The notes: generated by a model not told the origin, from the sequence alone. A stretch of 6,480 nt of DNA from an uncultured Actinomycetes bacterium (GCA_903844585.1 CAIMUD010000021.1:1-6480), one strand, 5' to 3'. Positions 1-5,412 are shown, numbered from the stretch's first letter. Translations and numbers: made by a program.

Positions 1-240
1 CCAGTAGATAAAGATCTCTACGAACTCGAAGGCGCAGAAGCTGCTGCAATTAAGCAGGTTCCAGGTTCACTTGATGAAGTTTTGGATAACTTGGAAAACG
101 ATCATGACTTCCTAACTAAGGGAAATGTCTTTGCTCCAGATTTAATCTCAACTTGGATTGATTTCAAACGTAAAAATGAAGTTGACTACGTACGTCTTCG
201 TCCGCATCCAGCTGAATTTGAGCTTTATTACGACATCTAA
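1..240 (+). CDS. glnA: Type I glutamine synthetase, C-terminal 79 residues (5' end outside window)
   Basis: This is the end of an open frame that enters from the left edge and stops at TAA 238-240. Glutamine synthetase makes glutamine from glutamate, ammonia and ATP in the cytoplasm and is the main ammonium-assimilation enzyme. The frame opens [13 protein letters not shown] and ends [13 protein letters not shown]. Both match the C-terminus of bacterial type I GlnA, especially actinobacterial GlnA1 (KDLYEL, an ETWISFKRENE-like helix, RPHPxEFxLYYD). The tyrosine at codon 7 (bases 19-21) aligns with the Tyr397 that GlnE adenylylates in GSI-beta enzymes. The residues after it read EGAE rather than the usual PPEE. 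The catalytic core lies outside the window. A terminator follows 13 bp after the stop, so glnA ends its transcription unit here. Family assignment is near certain from known C-termini; adenylylation is inference. Confidence 0.96.
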   Translation, partial: PVDKDLYELEGAEAAAIKQVPGSLDEVLDNLENDHDFLTKGNVFAPDLISTWIDFKRKNEVDYVRLRPHPAEFELYYDI

Positions 241-252
241 AAAGTAGTTACC

Positions 253-290
253 AAACCCCCGCTAGTTTTCTGGCGGGGGTTTTGTTTTCT
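253..290 (+). terminator. Rho-independent terminator after glnA
   Basis: A hairpin pairs 253-264 with 271-282 (AAACCCCCGC against GCGGGGGTTT plus two closing pairs, one of them G-U) around a six-base loop. It is followed by TTTTGTTTTCT. GC-rich stem, short loop and T-rich tail are all present. It separates glnA from the antiporter gene, so the latter needs its own promoter. Confidence 0.93.
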
Positions 291-311
291 CCCCTAGCTC
301 CATCCTTACTC

Positions 312-323
312 TAGAATCCTTTT
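312..323 (+). promoter_or_regulatory. -10 box of a leaderless promoter for the NhaA-like gene
   Basis: TAGAAT at 312-317 fits the actinobacterial TANNNT -10 pattern and is followed by exactly six bases before ATG 324. Initiation would therefore fall on or next to the A of the start codon. There is no SD-like purine run upstream, and the preceding terminator ends about 34 bp away. I see no convincing -35 box. The same geometry recurs at 5464-5475, which strengthens the reading. Confidence 0.6.
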
Positions 324-1121
324 ATGTTCTTAGAGTTGCTCGTAGCCGCATTCTTTATCTTCGTTGGGATTGAAATTCGCGGAACCTTGACTCATATCAA
401 GGAAGTTGCCTTGCCCGCGATTGCAGCCCTCGGTGGCATGCTTTTTCCGGCGACACTTTTCTTTATATTTTCCAAAGATCACCAGGCGTGGGCGGCGACA
501 ATGCCAACCGATATAGCACTTGCTTTGGCTGTGGTTGCCTTGCTTGGCAAAAGTTTCTCACCTGCCGTACGAATTTTTCTCTTAACGCTGGCGGTTTCAG
601 ATGATTTGTTCTCACTTATTGCTTTGGCGATTTTCTACACCGACAAACTAGATCTACTTCATGGCGCAGCAACTCTCGGGGCTGCTGCTTTTGGGATTGT
701 TATTGCTTCATTCGGGAAATTTCCGGTTGCTCGTGTCATACAAGTTATGACACCCGTGGTGACATATGCGATTATCCCGATTTATGTAGTTGCAAAATTA
801 AGCGAAGGAATAACAGTTTCTGCCATTACCTCGGGTACCACATGGACATTTATCGCAGCTCGAATTCTTGGAAAAGTAATCGGGATTACCCTATTTGCCT
901 ACATCGCCAGTTCATTTCGGATTCCACTCTCGATAGAAATCAAACATGTAGCGGGGATTGGGTGGTTAAGTGGAATTGGTATGACTGTCTCGCTGGTGAT
1001 AGCCGACATCGCACTAACTTCCGAAGTTGCAATCGCTCAAGTGCGAGCAGGGCTAGTAATTGGCGCTTTAATTTCTGGAGCTATTGGCTATCTCTGGTTT
1101 AAGCGCTTTCCTGCTTCCTAA
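324..1121 (+). CDS. nhaA: Short NhaA-family Na+/H+ antiporter
   Basis: A 265-residue membrane protein of the NhaA family, which exchanges cytoplasmic Na+ for periplasmic/external H+. By alignment from memory with E. coli NhaA, it keeps the end of TM2 (FFIFVGIEI), TM3 (res. 28-50), TM4 with PTDIALAL (T62, D63 = T132/D133), TM5 with the ion-binding pair D93-D94 (= D163/D164), TM6, TM9, TM10 with GK (K184 = K300), TM11 (GIGMTVS) and TM12. Missing are TM1 with the beta-hairpin dimer segment and about 50 residues covering TM7-TM8, so it is about 120 residues shorter than the usual ~390. An in-frame TAG at 312-314 and the glnA terminator leave no room for an N-terminal extension. The start fits a leaderless promoter, and the frame is intact with all catalytic residues, so I read it as a reduced but possibly working transporter rather than a decayed one. 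Its 3' end overlaps the convergent permease gene by 23 bp. Confidence 0.88.
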   Translation: MFLELLVAAFFIFVGIEIRGTLTHIKEVALPAIAALGGMLFPATLFFIFSKDHQAWAATMPTDIALALAVVALLGKSFSPAVRIFLLTLAVSDDLFSLIALAIFYTDKLDLLHGAATLGAAAFGIVIASFGKFPVARVIQVMTPVVTYAIIPIYVVAKLSEGITVSAITSGTTWTFIAARILGKVIGITLFAYIASSFRIPLSIEIKHVAGIGWLSGIGMTVSLVIADIALTSEVAIAQVRAGLVIGALISGAIGYLWFKRFPAS

Positions 1122-2547
1122 TATCGCTGCGGCATATTGCCCAATATCCAATCCCACCGATTGCTAACGAGATTCCAACACCCACATTTGAATATGCCCA
1201 AGGCCCAGACTTGCCCCCAATAACCCACAAGAAATAGCCCTGCCACCCAAGCCATGGCGCGAATGAATTTGTGACAAAACCCCAACCAATGGCCGTTCCG
1301 AATACGACTAAAGCTATCGATTTCCTATTCCACGATTTGTAGATTCCATCGATTCTGTATAAATCTCTCTCATTAAAAGATTTTTTACGTAATAGAACAT
1401 CTGTTACAAAAATAGCTGACCATACGGCAATCGGAACACCGAGAGTGATGAGAAAACCTTGGAATGGAATAAAGAAATTTGGCGCAAACCAGACAATATA
1501 AATAGTTCCAACTAGCATGATGAGCGCGTCAATCGAAGCTGCGATATGACGCTTAACTGGAAGCCCAATTGAGATCAGAGTCAGACCAGATGAGTAGAGA
1601 TCAAGGATTGCTCCGCCTACAAGCCCTAGAATCGCAATCAGTGCAAACACTGCAAGAAACCATGTTGGAAGAAGAGTCGTGAGAGCACCGATGGGATCTG
1701 TTGCTATTGCCGTTGATAAATCTTTACTACTTCCCGCAAGTAGCGCACCGTAAATAACAAGGATGATTGGCACAATGGATGCACCGAATACTGTCCAACC
1801 AACCACAGCTTTACTTGATGTTTTTCTAGGTAGGTAACGGGAGTAATCGGCTGCTGAATTAACCCAACCAAGTCCGATACCTGTTACGCCAAATATGAGC
1901 GCACCAACTACTGCTGCGACCGAGCCGCTAGGAACTGTTTGGACTACCTCCCAATTGACGCTATTTATTGTAAGAACGATATAAATAAGTGTTGCAAAAA
2001 TGGTGATTGTGGTTAAGTACCTCTGAATCTTCATAATTGCAGAATGGCCAAGTACGCCGCCAGCGATAGTCAGTGATAACGCAACAACAAATCCGGCAAT
2101 CATCGCAACATTTCTATCAACACTTCCGAGTCTTTGGAAAATTGTTCCAGTTGCAAGTGTGGCAAGTGAGACTAGAACTGTTTCCCACCCTACGAATATC
2201 GCATAGGACAAAAGCCCAGGAAATATATTTCCTTTCACGCCAAATGCAGCTCTCGATAGAACCATCGTTGGGGCGTTAGATTTCTTTCCTGCCAATGAGC
2301 TAAAGCCAACTAGCAAAAAGGAAAGTGCTGTGCCGACTACTGCCGCAAAACTTGCTTGCCAAAACGAAATGCCAAAGCCGAGAAAGAATGCTCCATAAGA
2401 AAGAGCAAGAAGTGAAACATTTGCTCCGCACCAGGGCCAGAAAAGATCTGAGGCTCTGCCGCCCCGTTCACTTTCTGCGACGACATTTGTACCGTTTAAT
2501 TCAAGATTAATCTTCAGATTTTCCTCTGCGATACAACAAGAATCCAA
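1099..2547 (-). CDS. NCS1-family cytosine/purine-type permease
   Basis: A 482-residue protein with about 12 membrane segments, belonging to the nucleobase:cation symporter-1 family (CodB/Fcy2/Mhp1 relatives). These take up cytosine, purines, allantoin, hydantoins or thiamine with H+ or Na+. Diagnostic stretches are DLFWPWCGANVSLL (res. 34-47), the NCS1 signature PTMVLSRAAFGVKGN (93-107), GWET (120-123), NSAADYSRYLP (230-240) and DLYSSGL (316-322), matching the Fcy-type purine-cytosine branch better than the allantoin or thiamine branches. The exact substrate cannot be read from sequence. The start is uncertain: the 2547 start is TTG with only a weak GGAA upstream and overlaps the upstream gene by 41 bp. 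A better SD (AGAGGA) lies inside that overlap, but the in-frame codons after it are CTG at 2517 or ATT at 2511. Conserved sequence begins near residue 33, so either start gives a full protein. It is probably translated coupled to the microprotein gene. No terminator is visible before it runs into the convergent antiporter gene. Confidence 0.92.
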   Translation of the reverse strand: MDSCCIAEENLKINLELNGTNVVAESERGGRASDLFWPWCGANVSLLALSYGAFFLGFGISFWQASFAAVVGTALSFLLVGFSSLAGKKSNAPTMVLSRAAFGVKGNIFPGLLSYAIFVGWETVLVSLATLATGTIFQRLGSVDRNVAMIAGFVVALSLTIAGGVLGHSAIMKIQRYLTTITIFATLIYIVLTINSVNWEVVQTVPSGSVAAVVGALIFGVTGIGLGWVNSAADYSRYLPRKTSSKAVVGWTVFGASIVPIILVIYGALLAGSSKDLSTAIATDPIGALTTLLPTWFLAVFALIAILGLVGGAILDLYSSGLTLISIGLPVKRHIAASIDALIMLVGTIYIVWFAPNFFIPFQGFLITLGVPIAVWSAIFVTDVLLRKKSFNERDLYRIDGIYKSWNRKSIALVVFGTAIGWGFVTNSFAPWLGWQGYFLWVIGGKSGPWAYSNVGVGISLAIGGIGYWAICRSDIRKQESA

Positions 2548-2758
2548 GAGTTCCGACAGCTGCTACTAAACCAGCCACAATAAAAAATTCTTCATCGCGG
2601 ACAAGCGACTCGTCACCTTCTTGGTCTTCTTCATGCGAGTAAATAGTTGGTTTTGGTTTTTCACCTGGATTGAGATCATCTCCAGCAAAAGTGACGGGTG
2701 AGCCCAAAAGTGCAAGCGCAATTCCTACGGGCGCTCCTAAAGCTGCAATCTTCCTCAT
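2507..2758 (-). CDS. Small secreted/membrane-anchored protein, unknown function
   Basis: An 83-residue protein that I do not recognise. Residues 1-25 form a signal peptide (MRK, then a hydrophobic stretch to VTFAG, with likely cleavage after AFA-like TFA). Residues 26-56 are an exposed, strongly acidic and proline-containing linker (PGEKPKP, HEEDQEGDE). About residues 58-76 form one transmembrane helix, and the tail RRGKSED is positive first, as expected inside the cell. This predicts a type I single-pass protein with a short external segment. There is no LPXTG motif, so sortase anchoring is not supported. It is the first gene of a unit with the NCS1 permease, whose start overlaps its last 41 bp, so a role as accessory to the transporter is possible but unproven. 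ATG 2758 has no SD; TACCTT (2773-2768, minus strand) nine bases upstream could be the -10 of a nearly leaderless message. Confidence 0.75.
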   Translation of the reverse strand: MRKIAALGAPVGIALALLGSPVTFAGDDLNPGEKPKPTIYSHEEDQEGDESLVRDEEFFIVAGLVAAVGTLGFLLYRRGKSED

Positions 2759-2765
2759 GGTTTGC

Positions 2766-2800
2766 TAAAGGTATCAAGTAAAGCTTCGATAAAGGTATCG
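2766..2800 (-). promoter_or_regulatory. Promoter/operator region of the microprotein-permease unit with a 10-bp direct repeat
   Basis: TAAAGGTATC (plus strand) occurs at 2766-2775 and again at 2790-2799, 24 bp apart. The second copy is embedded in a dyad, CGATA-AAGG-TATCG (2787-2800). On the minus strand the copy nearer the gene supplies TACCTT, a TANNNT -10 candidate just before ATG 2758. The other copy sits where a -35 or an activator site would be. The 94-bp gap also has to carry the divergent regulator gene's promoter. Repeat and dyad are seen directly; binding is inference. Confidence 0.45.
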
Positions 2801-2852
2801 CCGCCCACCGTATTTGGGGCAGAATGAGCTTCGACGGAGAGGTCGAGAGTAA

Positions 2853-3173
2853 ATGCCACAAGATGTAACGGTTGCCACACGGGAGTTAACTCCATTCGAG
2901 CAATTAGTGCTTGGGCTGCTCTGCCAAGGAAAATCGAATTCGGCAATCGCTCATGAAACTTCACATACTGAAAAAGTAGTCGAAAATACAATAAGCCGAT
3001 CTGCAAAAGCATTTAATATCTCTTCTACTGGAGATACAAACATTCGCGTTTTGTTGGCGCTGGCATTTCGCGCGCATTATGGTGACATTGCTTTAGACCG
3101 CGTTGGCATTCCATGTCTGCACTTTGGAATCGATGGCGAAGGTAGATCAGTGTGTAATCGAGAAGTTCACTAA
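2853..3173 (+). CDS. Stand-alone LuxR/GerE-type helix-turn-helix regulator
   Basis: A 106-residue protein consisting mainly of a LuxR-type (GerE) DNA-binding domain at residues 11-75. Visible are the LTPFEQLVLGLLCQGKSN opening (conserved LT..E..VL.L...G.SN), IAHETSHTEKVVENTISRSAKAF with the T.KvVEN.iSR recognition helix, and a final helix with NIRVLLALAF. There is no receiver, PAS or autoinducer domain in front, so it resembles GerE-size regulators that work without phosphorylation or through a partner. The 30-residue tail (76-106) carries two cysteines (C88, C101), and a ligand or redox role can only be guessed. ATG 2853 follows a good SD, GGAGAGG (2836-2842), with a 10-base spacer. It is divergent from the microprotein-permease unit and upstream, same strand, of the two-TM protein gene, so either could be its target. 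A minus-strand frame over the same bases lacks recognisable homology. Confidence 0.9.
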   Translation: MPQDVTVATRELTPFEQLVLGLLCQGKSNSAIAHETSHTEKVVENTISRSAKAFNISSTGDTNIRVLLALAFRAHYGDIALDRVGIPCLHFGIDGEGRSVCNREVH

Positions 3174-3179
3174 AGCCTC

Positions 3180-3221
3180 CCAATATCTGGGTATTAGTAA
3201 TCTGAAACACAGAAATATTGG
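3180..3221. repeat. Long imperfect inverted repeat just after the regulator gene
   Basis: CCAATATCTG (3180-3189) pairs with CAG-AA-ATATTGG (3210-3221), ten pairs with a two-base bulge, around a 20-base loop that itself holds the dyad ATTAGTAAT (3193-3201). It begins six bases after the stop codon of the LuxR-type gene. It has no T-tract, so a standard terminator is not supported. It may be a 3'-end mRNA hairpin or an operator. Confidence 0.4.
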
Positions 3222-3260
3222 TGCCAGCACTCACGCCTTTCTATGAAGTGCCAGCACTCA
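3221..3260 (+). repeat. Two copies of a 13-bp direct repeat, each with a short dyad
   Basis: GTGCCAGCACTCA is found at 3221-3233 and exactly repeated at 3248-3260, a 27-bp period. Each copy contains the near-palindrome GTGC-CA-GCAC. Paired identical dyads about 85-125 bp before a start codon (ATG 3346) look like tandem operator sites. The binding protein is unknown; the adjacent LuxR-type regulator is the obvious first candidate. The tail CAGCACTC resembles half of the HrcA/CIRCE element, but the required inverted partner is absent. Confidence 0.55.
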
Positions 3261-3278
3261 GTAATTTCTAATTTCACT

Positions 3279-3321
3279 TATATATCGCAAGCGATACTTC
3301 TTCTGTACCTAAAAGTTAGGT
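3279..3321 (+). promoter_or_regulatory. Probable promoter region with two perfect dyads before the two-TM protein gene
   Basis: An AT-rich TTATATATC run (3278-3286) is the best -10 candidate. It overlaps the perfect dyad TATCGC-AA-GCGATA (3283-3296), a placement typical of a repressor site. Ten bases on lies a second perfect dyad, ACCTAA-AAG-TTAGGT (3307-3321), which in RNA would be a six-pair hairpin nine bases upstream of the SD GGAGAG (3331-3336). The dyads are exact; which base starts transcription cannot be fixed by eye. Confidence 0.5.
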
Positions 3322-3345
3322 GCAATAAAAGGAGAGAAGTAAATA

Positions 3346-3924
3346 ATGAAGCGCAAGATTTTCGACAAAATTGTGACTGCTGTAGGTTTCGGACTCGCGG
3401 TATTTCTATTCGTAGCCGCTGGCCTGCTTAACTGGGGATCTGGTTTCGCCAAAGATTCAGTAACTACTCAACTCGCAAATCAGAACATTTCTTTTCCGGC
3501 AGTTGAAGGAATGCCTCCTGCAACCAAAGATGCCCTTGCAAAATGGGCAGGGATGCAAGTTACAACTGGCGAGATGGCTCGAGATTACTCAGATAAGTTC
3601 ATCTGGGAACATATGAAGGGCGCATCCATGGGCGCTGTTGGTAAGCCAGCAACATATTCCGAAGTTTCAGGAATGTATTTGGGCCTAGTTCAAGGCGGAA
3701 GCACAGATACAGCACAAATTGCAAAGCTTGCAGATTTACGTCAAACACTTTTCATGGGCAACACTCTCCGCGGGATGCTTCTTGAGGCTTATGCCTTCGG
3801 AACGCTCGGCACTATTGCGGGTTACGCAACTATTGCTTCAGTTATTGGTGGACTAATAGCGCTCTTTCTATCAATTGCAGGGTTGCTACATATTCGCCGC
3901 ACTCCAGATAGCGCGACGATCTAA
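3346..3924 (+). CDS. Conserved actinobacterial two-TM protein of unknown function
   Basis: A 192-residue membrane protein with TM1 at about residues 9-29, a roughly 120-residue extracytoplasmic domain, TM2 at about 153-181 and a short basic tail (HIRRTPD). I recognise the pattern from hypothetical proteins of many Actinobacteria: NWGSGFAKDSVTTQLANQNISFP after TM1 (res. 29-51), QVTTGEMARDYSDKFI (71-86) followed by H89 and KG, TYSEVSG (103-109), and TLFMGNTLRGMLLEAYAF (134-151) leading into TM2. No enzymatic role has been established that I know of, and I assign none. Translation starts at ATG 3346 behind the SD GGAGAG (3331-3336), spacer nine. It is preceded by an unusually dyad-rich control region and ends at a strong terminator, so it is a tightly controlled single gene. 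Membership of the family is confident; function unknown. Confidence 0.88.
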   Translation: MKRKIFDKIVTAVGFGLAVFLFVAAGLLNWGSGFAKDSVTTQLANQNISFPAVEGMPPATKDALAKWAGMQVTTGEMARDYSDKFIWEHMKGASMGAVGKPATYSEVSGMYLGLVQGGSTDTAQIAKLADLRQTLFMGNTLRGMLLEAYAFGTLGTIAGYATIASVIGGLIALFLSIAGLLHIRRTPDSATI

Positions 3925-3981
3925 CCCTCAACTCTCCGTGAGGGAGTAGGGAAAATCCCCCCGATTTTTCGGGGGGATTTT
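3925..3981 (+). terminator. Strong terminator after the two-TM protein gene
   Basis: A first hairpin, CCCTCA (3925-3930) with TGAGGG (3939-3944), follows the stop codon immediately. The main one pairs 3952-3964 (AAAATCCCCCCGA) perfectly with 3969-3981 around TTTT, 13 pairs in all. The stem is flanked by A's and T's on both sides, so it could work in either direction, although the next gene on the right reads away from it. Confidence 0.93.
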
Positions 3982-3997
3982 CTGATTCACGCACCAA

Positions 3998-4010
3998 TAT
4001 TTTCAATAAA
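3998..4010 (+). promoter_or_regulatory. Candidate promoter for uraA
   Basis: TATTTT (3998-4003) matches TANNNT and would start transcription at about 4010, precisely where the GTTACG arm of the leader structure begins. A rival -10, TAACCT or TAGATA at 4057-4067, would give a short leader beginning near the CCTTCCC element instead. No good -35 accompanies either, so the choice is open. Confidence 0.35.
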
Positions 4011-4122
4011 GTTACGACTCGCCTAGAAACAACGCAGGCGTTAAAAACCTACCCCGTAACCTAGATATCGCCTTCCCCGCAATTACGGCGCGCGCTTTGC
4101 GCACCTTGAGGGAAGGATCCAC
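4011..4122 (+). promoter_or_regulatory. Possible structured 5' leader of uraA that can hide its ribosome site
   Basis: Domain 1: GTTACG (4011-4016) pairs with CGTAAC (4055-4060), enclosing a hairpin CGCCT (4020-4024)/AGGCG (4036-4040). Domain 2: CCTTCCC (4071-4077) is exactly complementary to GGGAAGG (4110-4116), the SD of uraA. It encloses a GC-rich hairpin, 4087-4093 with 4099-4105, containing one mismatch (core GCGC). A second pyrimidine run, CCTACCC (4048-4054), matches the same SD with one mismatch and sits in the loop of domain 1. Such an arrangement could switch SD access. It matches no riboswitch class I can recall (not guanine, preQ1, guanidine or ykkC). The pairings are seen; regulation is inference. 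Confidence 0.4.
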
Positions 4123-5412
4123 ATGTCACTACTTTCATGGAAGCTACATGGAAATGGCAAAACAATCTCAGCAGGCGAAGTAGTTTCAACAGATGAACGC
4201 CTTACTTGGCCACGCACGGTCGGTGTTGGTCTACAACATATCGCCGCAATGTTTGGAGCGACTTTCCTTGTTCCAATCCTTACAGGTTTCCCCGCAACAA
4301 CCACGTTGCTCTTCTCAGGTATCGGAACGCTTCTATTCCTTGTCATTACCGGAAATAAAGTTCCAAGCTACCTCGGTTCATCTTTTGCATTCTTAGGACC
4401 AATTGCTGCGGCAATGGGTGCGCAGAAAAATATGTCAGCAGCACTTGGTGGAATTGTTTTCACTGGCGTAGTTCTTGCCATCATCGGCTTTATTGTTAAA
4501 AGCGCTGGTATCGGTTGGGTCAACTGGCTATTGCCTCCTGTCGTAACAGGAACAATTGTTATGGTCATCGGTCTAAACCTTGCAGGCGCAGCGAAAAATA
4601 ACTTTCAGGGTGTCATTGGTGGTCAAGTAGTTCAGCCTCACGCTGCTCGTCTTGGAATTATCACCCTCGTAGCGATTGCGCTCATTGCAGCCCTCTCCAA
4701 AGGCTTCCTTGGTCGCATCAGTATCTTCCTCGGTTTCGTAGTTGGTTACATCGTTGCCGCAATCATGGGTGATGTTCATACCGAAGCAATCACAGCAGCT
4801 AAATGGATTGCTGCACCAACATTCACAGCACCAACATTTGCTGTAAGCACGATGGTCCTCTTTTTACCTGTGGTACTTGTTCTCATTGCAGAAAATGTTG
4901 GCCACGTTAAAGCTGTATCGGCTATGACCGGCAAAAATCTTGATAACCAAATGGGTAATGCACTTCTCGGTGACGGAATTTCAACAACCCTAGCTGGGTT
5001 CGGCGGCGGATCAGGAACGACTACATATGCTGAGAACATCGGCGTTATGGCTGCGACACGCGTTTATTCAACAGCTGCCTATTGGGTAGCTGGCGTTGGC
5101 GCAATTGTTCTCGGTTTCTCACCTAAGTTTGGTGCAGTTCTTAGCTCAACTCCTCTTGGAGTTCTGGGTGGAGTCTCAACTGCGCTCTTTGGAATGATCG
5201 GTGTTCTCGGTGCACGTATTTGGATTGAGGGTCGCGCTGACTTTTCAAATCCAATTAACTTGCTCGTCGTAGCATCATCGCTGATTATCGGTATAGCTGA
5301 TTACTCCTGGACAAAAGGTGACTACACCTTTACAGGAATCGTAAATGCAACCCTTGTTGCAGTTATTGGGTACCGAGCACTTCACGCAATTGCAAAGTCG
5401 CGTGGTAATTAA
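4123..5412 (+). CDS. uraA: Uracil permease, NCS2 (UraA) family
   Basis: A 429-residue inner-membrane H+/uracil symporter of the nucleobase-ascorbate (NCS2) family, the same length as E. coli UraA and expected to have 14 membrane segments in the 7+7 fold. Family landmarks are LQHIAAMFGATFLVPIL (res. 38-54), YLGSSFAFLGP (83-93, the TM3 half-helix strand that contacts uracil), LIAENVGH (254-261) and TTTYAENIGVMAATRVYS (299-316). E257, H261 and E304 correspond to the E241, H245 and E290 of UraA. The ENIG rather than QNNG form points to uracil instead of xanthine/urate. ATG 4123 follows the SD GGGAAGGA (4110-4117). It salvages uracil and, with the NCS1 permease on the other strand, forms a nucleobase-uptake pair. 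It lies alone between two terminators; a leader with anti-SD sequences may control translation. Confidence 0.95.
   Translation: MSLLSWKLHGNGKTISAGEVVSTDERLTWPRTVGVGLQHIAAMFGATFLVPILTGFPATTTLLFSGIGTLLFLVITGNKVPSYLGSSFAFLGPIAAAMGAQKNMSAALGGIVFTGVVLAIIGFIVKSAGIGWVNWLLPPVVTGTIVMVIGLNLAGAAKNNFQGVIGGQVVQPHAARLGIITLVAIALIAALSKGFLGRISIFLGFVVGYIVAAIMGDVHTEAITAAKWIAAPTFTAPTFAVSTMVLFLPVVLVLIAENVGHVKAVSAMTGKNLDNQMGNALLGDGISTTLAGFGGGSGTTTYAENIGVMAATRVYSTAAYWVAGVGAIVLGFSPKFGAVLSSTPLGVLGGVSTALFGMIGVLGARIWIEGRADFSNPINLLVVASSLIIGIADYSWTKGDYTFTGIVNATLVAVIGYRALHAIAKSRGN

Noticed and set aside
241..323. Missing N-terminus of NhaA hidden upstream by a frameshift
   Set aside because: Only 83 bp separate glnA from the gene, filled by a terminator and promoter, and none of it encodes a helix resembling TM1.
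842..1102. 86-codon plus-strand frame inside the antiporter gene
   Set aside because: Out-of-frame shadow of the NhaA-like gene with no protein-like pattern.
2755..3012. Minus-strand frame of 85 codons ending in an ATGA overlap with the microprotein start
   Set aside because: It lies opposite the LuxR-type gene, whose HTH signature is clear, and its own translation resembles no family; the ATGA overlap is probably chance.
3221..3260. Possible CIRCE (HrcA) or CRISPR-like repeat
   Set aside because: CIRCE needs inverted TTAGCACTC halves nine bases apart and here the copies are direct; two 13-bp copies are too short and too few for CRISPR.
4011..4122. Known purine, preQ1, guanidine or ykkC riboswitch
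   Set aside because: None of the conserved core bases I remember for these classes are present, so the element is listed only as an unclassified candidate.
4083..4346. Minus-strand frame of 87 codons over the uraA start
   Set aside because: Opposite-strand shadow of a well-supported gene; no SD and no recognisable motif.
4813..4842. Tandem duplication (GCACCAACATT twice, 15-bp period) in uraA
   Set aside because: It encodes APTFT/APTFA in a loop between membrane segments where UraA homologues also vary; too short to be notable.
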